From NCBI RefSeq assembly GCF_016107395.1, contig NZ_JAAIKO010000063.1, forward strand, positions 1 through 32,995: DNA of 32,995 nt, read 5' to 3'. Under the pieces are notes generated by a model. It saw nothing but the letters and a program-made list of their open reading frames with translations. It was not told where the DNA came from and did not search any database. Source of the stretch: Streptomyces fildesensis (GTDB lineage Bacteria > Actinomycetota > Actinomycetes > Streptomycetales > Streptomycetaceae). Both the position numbers and the translations under genes were made by a program. This document shows positions 16,603-25,300 of the stretch, piece by piece (the first letter of the stretch is position 1; the number at the start of each line of letters is the position of its first letter).

Positions 16603-17628
16603 ATGAATGTCACTCCTGTCACTCCGCCACGGCCGATCGACGCTGCCGCGGTCTTTCCTCAACTGGCTCCGCTGGCCCGCACGGCGACCCGCCTGCACCC
16701 CCGCCCTGGGGCGCCGACATGGCACGACAGCTCGATCGGCGGGCCGCTGCTGTGGCCCGCTGAGGAGCCGTGGCCGCACTGCGAGGAACCGCATGTGGTG
16801 GATGGCATCAACCCAGCCCAGTCCCCGGCGGATCTGCGGCTGGAACGACGGATCTTCGCCGCCTCGCACGGCCGGGACCTGACTCCGGAGGAACGGGAGA
16901 CTCTCGAGCGGATCCGGCCCCCTCGGACGTATCCGGTGAGGCTGGCCGTCCAGGCGTACGACGGCCCCATAGCGATGCTGCCCGTCGCGCAGCTGTACGT
17001 ACGGGATGTGCCCGATCTGAGCCCGCCGGAGGGCAAGGACCTGCTGCAGGTTCTGTGGTGCCCCTTTGATCATCCGATCATGCCCAGGACCCTGCTCTTC
17101 TGGCGTTCGGCAGCCGCCGTCACTGACATCTTCGACACACCCCCCGAGCCGCCCGCAGTGCAGTTCGACGGCTATCTACCGGAACCGTGCGTGCTCGAAC
17201 CGGAGCAGATCACCGAGTACCCCGACCATCTGGAGCTGAGCGAAGAACTGCGGGAGCAGCTCAAGCAATGGAGTGTGCCGCAGGCAGCAGAGGAAGACAT
17301 GGACCCGGACACGTACTACGACTGTGTGCTGTCCAACGCACCCGGCTGGAAGGTCGGCGGCTGGCCCGCTTGGAACTCCACCGACCCCAGCTCGCAGCCC
17401 TGCTCCGAGTGCGACACCGGCATGGAGGTCCTGATGACCGTCGCCACGTTCGAGGAAGGGGACGACGCCGGGAACAGCTGGTCTCCGCACCCCCACCCAG
17501 GTGCTGGACCGTTCCCCGGCCACCGCGGCTACAACGCGACCGGGGTCCAGATAGGCAGCGGCTACCGGCAGCACCTGTTCGTCTGCCCGGCGGAGCCCGA
17601 GCATCCGCACATCGAGTTGATGACGTAG
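16603..17628 (+). CDS. Conserved hypothetical protein
   Basis: A 341-residue soluble protein from ATG 16603. It is rich in Trp/Pro/Asp, with GGPLLWPAEEPWPHCEEPH near residue 50, then AQLYVRDVPDLSPPEGKDLL and QVLWCPFDH in the centre. The end has CSECDTGMEVLMTVATFEEG and then HLFVCPAEPEHPH. The order of a first WP..W..C strand, a QVLWCPFDH strand and a CP..H end weakly recalls the DUF1963/YwqG fold, but I would not assign it. The C-terminal CxxC and CP..H could bind a metal. No ribosome binding site is strong. A hairpin at 17644 ends transcription, so it is probably a single gene. Confidence 0.7.
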   Translation: MNVTPVTPPRPIDAAAVFPQLAPLARTATRLHPRPGAPTWHDSSIGGPLLWPAEEPWPHCEEPHVVDGINPAQSPADLRLERRIFAASHGRDLTPEERETLERIRPPRTYPVRLAVQAYDGPIAMLPVAQLYVRDVPDLSPPEGKDLLQVLWCPFDHPIMPRTLLFWRSAAAVTDIFDTPPEPPAVQFDGYLPEPCVLEPEQITEYPDHLELSEELREQLKQWSVPQAAEEDMDPDTYYDCVLSNAPGWKVGGWPAWNSTDPSSQPCSECDTGMEVLMTVATFEEGDDAGNSWSPHPHPGAGPFPGHRGYNATGVQIGSGYRQHLFVCPAEPEHPHIELMT

Positions 17629-17643
17629 CCCGTCCGCAGTGTG

Positions 17644-17685
17644 CACCCGGGGCGTCACGGTGCGGGCATGCCGTGACGCCGGGTG
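17644..17685 (+). terminator. Hairpin terminator after the hypothetical gene
   Basis: CACCCGGGGCGTCACGG (17644-17660) pairs with CCGTGACGCCGGGTG (17671-17685), leaving a 2-base bulge and a 10-base loop. It starts 16 bases after the stop codon. Confidence 0.6.
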
Positions 17686-17695
17686 GCCGCGAGGC

Positions 17696-17870
17696 TCAGG
17701 GTGCGTCGAAGCCCGCCGCTGCGTCCGGCGCGCCCTCACCGGAGCGGTTCAGGACGTGCGTGGCGCCCAGCTCCTTCGGGCGGGCACCACGCTCGGGCGA
17801 CGAGGTGGTGACAGCCACCGAGACCGCGCCGCCCTTGGCCGCGAGCTGGACCGTTGTGATCCCGATGCTG
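17696..17870 (-). pseudogene. Zinc-type/quinone dehydrogenase, Rossmann fragment
   Basis: The minus strand encodes AGSIGITTVQLAAKGGAVSV, then AVTTSSPERGARPKELGATH and VLNRSGEGAPD. This is the nucleotide-binding betaalphabeta unit of MDR-type dehydrogenases. Both the N-terminal catalytic domain and the rest are missing. It abuts a plus-strand TPR fragment. Confidence 0.55.
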
Positions 17871-17883
17871 CCCGCCGCACGGA

Positions 17884-18018
17884 TGCTGAGGCCCTCACCC
17901 GGCAGGCCGCCGAGCGCGACAACACCGCCGCTCTGCTCGCCCTGGCCCAGGTGCGGGAGGAGGCCGGGGACCGGGACGGTGCCGCAGCCGAGGATCGGCG
18001 TGCTCGTGAAGCAGGCGG
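17884..18018 (+). pseudogene. TPR/Sel1-like repeat fragment
   Basis: A plus-strand frame has AEALTRQAAERDNTAALLAL, then AQVREEAGDRDGAAAEDRRA. This is a typical actinobacterial tetratricopeptide repeat pair (RQAAERDN...LREEAGDRDGAE). It has no start and no flanking repeats and is a scrap of a larger repeat protein. Confidence 0.45.
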
Positions 18019-18297
18019 CGAGCTGAGACGCGCGGACGGGCACCGTCGCGACTGCGGGACTCCGCGAAGGCGACCTCGAGCATCCGAAGACCGGATGAGT
18101 GGACGATCACCGCGGACCACTCCCCAGACCGGTGCTCCGCCGTGGCTGCCGCCGCCCCTGGCGGAGCAAGCCGTAGGCCCATCGCACGCCTGACAGGAGC
18201 ACTTGTCGAGGCAGTTTCCGCGCTCAGGGAGGGTAGGCGGGGTGGAGACTTCACGATGTCGCACCACGGAACGTGGTCAAAGAGGAGGCTCTTCTTC

Positions 18298-19191
18298 ATG
18301 GGAAACACGCCGCACACGGGGACACGCCGTATCGGGGACATGCAGGTCAGCGCTGTCGGCCTCGGTGGGATGCCGCTGTCCATCGAGGGGAGGCCGGACC
18401 GGGACCGGGCGGTCGCCACGATCCACGCGGCGCTGGACTTAGGCATCACCCTGATCGACACGGCGGACGCCTACAGCCTGAACGGTGACGACTTCGGGCA
18501 CAACGAGTCGCTCATCGCCGACGCCCTCGCCGAGTACGGTGGCGACACCTCCGACGTACTGGTCGCGACCAAGGGCGGGCACACCCGCACGGCGGAAGGC
18601 GGGTGGAGCCTCGACGGATCGCCCGCGTACCTGAGGCAGGCCTGCGAGGCGTCGCTGAAGCGGCTGGGCGTGGAGGCGATCGGCCTGTACCAGTTCCACC
18701 GGCCGGACCCGAAGGTCTCGGTCGCCGACTCGGTCGGCGCCATCCGCGAACTGCTCGACGAGGGCAAGATCCGATTTGCCGGGGTGTCGAACTTCGACCC
18801 CGCGCAGATCATCCAGGCCAACGAGATCCTCGGCGGCCGGCTGGCCGCCGTGCAGAACCAGTTCTCTCCCGCCTTCCGGTCCAGTGAGCCGGAGTTGGAG
18901 TTGTGCGACGAACTGGGCATCGCGTTCCTGCCGTGGAGCCCGCTCGGGGGAATCGGGAAGGCGGGCGGCCTCGGGACGCGGTTCGCCCCGTTCGCCGAGA
19001 TCGGCGCCGCGCACGAGGTTAGTCCCCAGCAGGTCTGCCTGGCCTGGATGCTCGCCAAGTCGCCGGTGGTGGTCCCGATCCCCGGCTCGTCGCGGTCGGC
19101 CAGCATCCAGGACTCCGCCGCGGCGACCACGCTGGAACTGACAGCGCAGGAGGTCGCGCGACTGGACGCGTCGCATCAACCGGCGTCCTGA
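18298..19191 (+). CDS. Aldo/keto reductase
   Basis: A 297-residue NADPH-dependent carbonyl reductase with the TIM-barrel AKR fold. The catalytic tetrad is visible as Asp54 and Tyr59 (DTADAYS), Lys92 (ATKGG) and His134 (QFHRPD). The cofactor-binding region near the C-terminus reads VVVPIPGSSRSASIQD. ATG 18298 is preceded by AGGAGG at 9 bases, and the N-terminus GDMQVSAVGLGGMPLS is that of the family. The protein is complete. It stands alone between fragment-rich DNA and the DUF4246 gene. The substrate is unknown. Confidence 0.93.
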   Translation: MGNTPHTGTRRIGDMQVSAVGLGGMPLSIEGRPDRDRAVATIHAALDLGITLIDTADAYSLNGDDFGHNESLIADALAEYGGDTSDVLVATKGGHTRTAEGGWSLDGSPAYLRQACEASLKRLGVEAIGLYQFHRPDPKVSVADSVGAIRELLDEGKIRFAGVSNFDPAQIIQANEILGGRLAAVQNQFSPAFRSSEPELELCDELGIAFLPWSPLGGIGKAGGLGTRFAPFAEIGAAHEVSPQQVCLAWMLAKSPVVVPIPGSSRSASIQDSAAATTLELTAQEVARLDASHQPAS

Positions 19192-19315
19192 CGTTCCGGG
19201 CCGGGCCGGGCCGCCCGGCGCCGGCAACGGGGGCCGGTCACTGACCGGGGCTGCGGTGTCAGTACGCTGACGTATTCTTCCGGCCACCGCACACCGACTC
19301 GAAGGACCACGCCAC

Positions 19316-20823
19316 GTGACCGGCCTGTCTGCATTCCCTCTACCTTTCCAAGCTTCCCGTTCCCTGCCGTTCGCGACCCCCCGAACGCTGCGGGAACTGC
19401 AGATGATGCAGTGCAGCGCACATATCCGGGCGAAGCCGGGGTGGTTCGACAAGATGAGCGATGCCGACATCGCCGCCAGGTGGACTCAGGAGGCGGTCGC
19501 CCAGGGCTGACCGAAGCGCAGGTTCGTTACGTGCTCGGCGAACTCCGGTACTACGCCACGCTGCGGGATGCGCCGACCGGGGTCGAGGTGTCCGCCGTCG
19601 ACGGAGTGTGGCAGTCGGACACGCTGGTCGACGACCAGCTCGGATCCCGGCTGCGCGAGGCGGTTCGGGTACTGGAACAGGTCCCCGCGGCGGATCAGGA
19701 CTGGCATCCCGGATCCGACGGGCTGGTGCTGGATCTGGTTCATCCCTCGCTGTTCTGCCTGGCGAGAGAGGTGAGTGGGGCCCCCGAGCAGGCTTGGCAG
19801 AACCCGACGGACCGCTACTCGAAGTACGAGTTCTCGGAGAAGTTCCAGTGGCTGCCCACGGACGTCGACATCTCTGACGACGGCGATGCCGCGTTCTGCT
19901 CGTACGTGAACAACGTCCACCCCGAGACGCATCGCGAACTGGCTTCCGTCCTGCCGGACATGTTCGCGCGCATGCGCCCGCTGCTGGAGAACGTGCTGAC
20001 CGATCTCCGCCACCCACGGCCCTTGCGGATCGAGGCCGATCCCTACGGATGGTACGACCCGGAGCCGGAGTACCCCGACAAGGCCTCCTACAGCGACAAG
20101 GAGGCCTTCGCGGAGGCCGTCCGGGTATGGGAGGAGACCCATGACGACTGGTGGGAAACCCGTCGTCCAACCATCCCCGACGCCCCGGCCTTCAGCGCGC
20201 CCGAGTTCCCCGACGAATCCTCCCGAGTCGACCTGTGCGGCCGCCGCCTGCAGGTCATCGTCAAGCTCGCCACCATTCAACTCACCCCGGACAAGACTGA
20301 GTATCCCGGAGGTAGCTGGCATGTCGAGGGAATGATGAACGAGCGGATCGTCTCAACAGGCATCTACTACTGGGACAGCGATAACATCACCGAAAGCCGG
20401 CTGAGTTTCCGGACGGCACTCGATGACCCGTCCTACCAACAGAGCGATGACAACGGCATGCGTGAGGTCTACGGCCTCGAGAACGAAGGCGCTCTGAACC
20501 AGATCCTGGGATCGGCAGCGACCCCCGAGGGCCGCTGCCTGGCGTTCCCGAACATCCTGCAACACCGCGTCAGCTCATTCCGCCTCACCGACCCCACCCG
20601 CGCGGGACACCGCAAGATACTCGCGTTCTTCCTGGTCGACCCGTCGGAAAGAATCGTCTCGACCTCCGATTTGCCACCACAGCAACCATGGTCCGACACA
20701 TCGACGATGACGCTCAATCAGGCCAAGGAATACCGCGAACAACTCATGCAGGAACGCAAGTTCTTCGTCAATGAACACAATGAGCAGCTCTACGAACGAG
20801 AATTCTCCCTCTGCGAGCACTGA
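19316..20823 (+). pseudogene. DUF4246 protein with a one-base frameshift
   Basis: The first 64 residues from GTG 19316 (FPLPFQASRSLPFATPRTLR, then MQCSAHIRAKPGWFDKM) end at a TGA at 19508. One frame over, the protein continues directly as LTEAQVRYVLGELRYYATL and runs for some 435 more residues to 20823. A single missing C in CAGGGCTGACC restores one frame of about 500 residues. The DUF4246 core has GGSWHVEGMMNE (a possible His-x-Glu iron site, as in 2-oxoglutarate oxygenases), LAFPNILQHRVSSF (possible second His) and GHRKILAFFLVDP. All else looks intact, so this is a very recent lesion or a sequencing error. No biochemical role is firmly known to me. Confidence 0.8.
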
Positions 20824-21040
20824 ATCCCTCTGCCGTCGCGGCGCATTGGACGCTAGCGCCCAGGTGAGATAGTCGAGGCGCTGGACGGTCACCTGCCCCA
20901 GCACGTCACGGAGTCGGCGCGAAAGGCCGTCGGGGCCCGGGAGTGTCATTCCGCCCCCGAGGCCCCGCGCAGGTCCAACACTCCGCCCGAAGGCTGCCGT
21001 TTTCCGGCTCGTCCCCGTTGGGCTGCTCGGGAGGGTATGC
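20824..21040. other. Gene-poor stretch
   Basis: No gene is seen. A short minus-strand frame (LGQVTVQRLDYLTWALASNA) may be a transposase or hypothetical tail but is too short to assign. Confidence 0.25.
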
Positions 21041-21073
21041 GGCCGGAGCAGCCCCTGACGGGGTGCTCCGGCC
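21041..21073. terminator. Hairpin terminator
   Basis: GGCCGGAGCA (21041-21050) pairs with TGCTCCGGCC (21064-21073), extended by CCCC/GGGG inside, with a 4-base loop. It could terminate the DUF4246 transcript, although it lies more than 200 bases downstream. Confidence 0.55.
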
Positions 21074-21157
21074 GCTCGGCGTTCCAGCGGTGGTGGTACG
21101 CCAGTGTCACTTGGCCGTGAGGCAGCTGCCGCCGTTCATGGTGGTCGACATCGGCAG

Positions 21158-21390
21158 AGCGCGGCGTCGAGGCGATCTGCTTCGCCGACACCCGCGGCTC
21201 CCAAGTCGAGATCGTCCAGAACATCGGCCGGGCGCTCCGCCTCAACAAGGACGGCTCCATCAAGGTCGCCAGGATCATCGTGCCGGTGTTCCTGGAGTCC
21301 AACGAGGACCCTGACGACATGGTCGCCAGCGCCTCGTTCCGCCCCCTTATAGCCGTATTGCAGGGGTCTGCCGCACGATCGGGTGACATC
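21158..21390 (+). pseudogene. SF2 helicase (helicase-associated-domain type), fragment
   Basis: A plus-strand frame without start reads GVEAICFADTRGSQVEIVQN, IGRALRLNKDGSIKVARIIV and PVFLESNEDPDDMVASASFR, then PLIAVLQG and a stop at 21390. QNIGRALR is SF2 helicase motif VI. The rest matches the C-terminal helicase core of large actinobacterial or phage-like helicases with helicase-associated domains. The fragment is cut off where the IS3 left end begins. Confidence 0.7.
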
Positions 21391-21432
21391 TGAACTGGCT
21401 TGCCCTGCAGGGCAGGTGGGAAGGATGTCGCT

Positions 21433-21525
21433 GTGCCCAAGCCCTATCCGGAAGAGTTCCGCCAAGACGTCGTGCGGGTCGCGAGGAACCGCGGCCCGGG
21501 CGTGACGGTCGAGCAGGTGGCCGCC
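21433..21525 (+). pseudogene. IS3-family OrfA, N-terminal remnant
   Basis: GTG 21433 opens VPKPYPEEFRQDVVRVARNR, then GPGVTVEQVAADG, the first 30 or so residues of an IS3 OrfA helix-turn-helix protein. After 21525 the sequence is antisense to the MmyB fragment. It probably includes the element's left end (upstream of 21433), but the rest of the IS is gone. Confidence 0.65.
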
Positions 21526-21900
21526 GACGGTGAGCGCCTGCCTTCGCAGGGCGAGGCTGCCGAGGACTGGGTGCGCGAAGCGCTTGAGTTCGTCACGGGC
21601 GGGTCGCGTCTCATTCCGCGCCCACAGACGGCGGAACTCCTCGTCCGTCTCCAACTCGGCGATCAAGCGGACGGTCCTGGGGTCGTGTGGGTCGGCTTCG
21701 GCGCGCAGGGCCGCTGCGGTCTGCGCGGCAACTTCGGCCCAGTCGGGCAAGAGCCGGCGGGACGCCGGGTCGAGGAACACCCGGCCCGGACCAGGTTGCG
21801 CCCGGGCTCGTACAGGGGGGCGAGCGCGCGGGCCTGCTCGTCGGCGAGGTTGCGGCTCACGGCCGGGGCGGGCGGACACGAGAGCGTAGAGAAGGGCCAG
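21526..21900 (-). pseudogene. XRE/MmyB-type regulator, ligand-domain remnant
   Basis: Two minus-strand frames join to give SRNLADEQARALAPLYEPGR and NLVR, then a shift near 21775 to RVFLDPASRRLLPDWAEVAA, DEEFRRLWARNETR and RFAHPVLGSLALRRQALTV. This is the MmyB-like PAS-related domain of Streptomyces XRE regulators. The helix-turn-helix part is missing, one frameshift is present, and the C-terminus is replaced by IS3 sequence. Confidence 0.65.
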
Positions 21901-22025
21901 CGCCGGCCGAGAAATGTGTCGAGGCCCGGTCCGAAGGCGGTCCCCGGTCATGATCCCTTGCTCAACCGGCGGGCAGCAGGCGAGACTTCACTTCGGATGG
22001 GCAAGGGCACATATGAGGGGGATCC

Positions 22026-22331
22026 ATGGGACAGCCGGCACTCGTGCGCACCGGGACGACGGAATTCTTCGTCGAACTCGCGGAAGGCAGCGGTCCGCAG
22101 ACCGTGGGCATTGCGGACGCACTGTCCTTCGACGGGGTCCGCGGTACGGTGGAGGCCATCGGCGACCAACTCGCCGCCGCCTGGGACAGGGTGCGACCCG
22201 ATGAGGCGACTGTGGAGTTCGGGCTGAACCTCACCGCGAAGTCCGGGAAACTGACCGGCATGCTGATCGAGGGCAGCGGGGAGGCGGCGCTGCGGATCAC
22301 CCTCACCTGGAAGGCCGGAAGCCGGCCCTGA
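22026..22331 (+). CDS. Trypco1-domain protein (CU044_2847 family)
   Basis: A 101-residue protein from ATG 22026, preceded by GAGGGGG. It reads as one compact beta-rich domain: FFVELAEG at the start, a central helix around AIGDQLAAAWDRVRPDEATV, then EFGLNLTAKSGKLTGMLIEG and a last strand RITLTWKA. This is the Trypsin-co-occurring domain 1 pattern (CU044_2847 family). Such proteins are encoded next to trypsin/NTPase proteins in predicted conflict systems, where they are thought to be small accessory or substrate components. The stop is only 17 bases from the next start, so the two are co-transcribed. Its exact biochemical role is unknown. Confidence 0.82.
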   Translation: MGQPALVRTGTTEFFVELAEGSGPQTVGIADALSFDGVRGTVEAIGDQLAAAWDRVRPDEATVEFGLNLTAKSGKLTGMLIEGSGEAALRITLTWKAGSRP

Positions 22332-22348
22332 CCGGTCGGGGCCGCGCG

Positions 22349-25300
22349 ATGTACACACGCGTCGAATCGCGGGAGTTGCGCCGCTGTGTCGTCAGGATCG
22401 ACACCGTGGACCAACTGCTGTGCGGCACCGGGTTCTTCGTGGCACCCGGATGGGTACTGACCTGCGCACACGTCGTCAAGGACCAGGCGGCGGTCAGTGT
22501 GGTCACGGACGCGGGCATCAGCGCGCACCCGGTACAGGGCACCGTCGTGGCACGGTCCGCGCCGAAGGGGGCCGGCGCGCTGTGGCCCTTCCCCGATCTG
22601 GCCCTGATCCGCCTCGACGCCGCACTCGACCACCCTTGCGTCCTGCTCGAAGCCGATGATCCGCTCGGGGAGCAGGAGTGCCAGACCTGGGGCTACCCGC
22701 CTCGGGAATACGGCCTCGACCCGCCCGGCTCTCCCGCCACCTTCCGTTTCGAGGGAGTGGAAGGCGACGGCTACCTCCGGCTCAAGGCGGGACAGGCCAG
22801 ACCGGGGCTGTCCGGGGCGCCGCTGTTGTGCCCCGAGCGCCGAGCGGTGGTCGGCGTCGTATCGGCCTCCCGGAACATCGACACGGATCTGGGCGGTTGG
22901 GCGTCGCCCGTCTCCGCGCTCTTCGACGGCGGCCCCGGCGTGCCGGCGGACCTGCTCGCCGCCGGCCGGCGGATACGCGGCCTCAACCGCGCCGCCGTCC
23001 TCGCCGACCGGACCGCCTGGCACCGTGTCCTGCCGGTCGCGGACTGCGCCACGGCGCTGGAGCGGCCCTGGGCGCCCTTCACCCGAGGTCCGCGCTCCAG
23101 TCCCGCAGATCTGCTGCGCAGCGACTTCGCGGTGGTCCCGTATCTGTTCCGCGACGCGGAACTCGACGCTCTGACCGCGTGGTGCCGGGCACCGCACGCG
23201 ATGTCGGTGGTCCAGGTGGCCGGGCGCGGAGGCGCAGGCAAGACCCGCTTCGGCCTGGAACTGGCCGCCCGGATGGAGCGGCACGGCTGGGTGAGCGGGC
23301 TGTGGAGACGCGACAGCGCTCCAGCCGATCTGGCGCGGCTGCCACTCCCCCGGTTCGTGGTGATCGACTACGTCGAAGCCGTCGGCACGCCAGAGTTCCT
23401 GGCCCTGCTGGAAGCCCTGCGCCACGGCGCGACGGACATCGCGCCGGTCCGTGTTCTGCTGCTGACGCGCACCGGTACAGGTCCGTCGGCCGACACCCTG
23501 GCGAGGCTGGAGGAGGACGCGCCCGCACCGTTGCGGACGATCCTGTCCGAGGCCGGCGACAGCGCCACGGCCGCTGGGCACCTCACCGGCGAGCAGCGCC
23601 GGACGCTGTACCAACAGGCCGCTCACGCGTTCTCCCGTGCCTGGCACGCACCCGGCGGCCCGGTCGTCACGCCACCGGATCTGGACGACGCGCGCTACGG
23701 GCTGCCGTTGGAAGTTCTGTTCGAGGCGCTGGACCGCGTCCTTCGCCCGGATACCGAACCGGGGGCGGGGTCCGTCGGGGGGCCGGGCAACGAGGGACTT
23801 CCCGTGGACCGGATCCTTCGCCATGAGGAGCGCTACTGGGCGGCCACCGCGACCGCCGCCGGCGTGCCCTGGCTGGACGGTGCCTTGCGCCGCCGCCTGG
23901 TGGCGGCGGCGACACTCGCGGGCGCCGCCGACAGCCGGCAGGCCCACGCGCTGACCGCCCTGGCCGCGGCGCGGGAAGGCGGCTCGGGCCCGGAGAACCG
24001 GGCGCTCGTCGGATGGCTGGCAGGGCTCTACGAGGGACCCGCGCTCCTGGTCCCGTTGCGCCCCGACAAGCTGGGCGAAGCACTGGTGGCCGCGGTCCTG
24101 CGCGAGGACCTGCGGACGGGCCCGCCAGCGGACCTGGACAAGGCGCTGTTGACAGGTGTGCTGGGCCTGGACGCCGACGGCCAGGTCGTCCATGCGCTCG
24201 ATGTGCTCGCCCGGCTGGGGACGGCGGACGGCGAGGTCACCACCTCGGTGGCTCAGGCGCTGGCTGCCCGGCTGCCCGCGCTCGCCCGGCGCGCCGAGCG
24301 AGCCGTGCAAGCCCCACCGACCGGGTCCGGCGACGTGTCGCTGCTGCACGGCCTGCTGCGGCTGGTCGGCGCCGAGCTGCTGGAGCGGATCTCAGCGGCC
24401 ACCCGGTCCGCCGACGACAATGCGCTGCCCGACCTCGCCGCCGCCCTCCTGCGCCTCGGAGATCTCGCCAGGTCCTACGGACGCGGCGAGGAGGCCGGCC
24501 GGCTGTACCGCCAGGGCACGGCTCTCGGCCGGGACCTGATCCGCGATCACCCGGAAAACACCGGCCACCAGCGGGACCTGGGGGTGCTCTGCAACCGGCT
24601 GGGCGACACGGCCCGAGCCGCCGGGGACCGCAGTGAAGCCGCCAAGTGGTACCAGGAGGCTCTGGGCATCGCCGAGGGTCTGGTGCGGGCGACACCGTCG
24701 AGCCCGGTCCACCAGCGGGACCTGGCCGTGTGCTGCGACCGGCTCGGCGAGCTCGCCCGGTTGGACGGCCAGTGGTCCACGGCCGAGCGGCTGCACCGTA
24801 AGGCGCTGGCCACAGCACGCAGGCTCGCCACTGCGGAGCCGGGCGACGCCTCGGTGCAACGGGATCTGCTGGTCGCCTACAACCGGCTCGGGGATCTGCT
24901 GTCCGGCACGGAACAGCCGCACCAGGCCGCCGAGATGTACCGGCAGGCGGTCATGATCGGACAGGAGCTGGCGCGGCGCGCACCCGACAGCACCGTGCAC
25001 CTGCGCGACCTGGCGGTCTCGTACAACCGGCTGGGCGATCTGGCCCGTGCCGAAGGCGGCCTGGACCGGGCCGCCGCTCAGTACCGCCAGTCCCTGCGGA
25101 TCCGCGAGGAACTCGCGCGCACGGAACCCGAGAGCGCCGCCTCCCGCCGCGATCTGGGCCTGTGCTACGCCAGGTTGGGAGATCTCGCCCATGCCTCGCA
25201 TCAGGGCGAGGAAGCGGCGCGCCTGTACCGGAATTCCTGGGAGGCGGCCTACACGCTCGTGCGGGACGAACCGCAGAACACGACCTATCAGGAGGATCTG

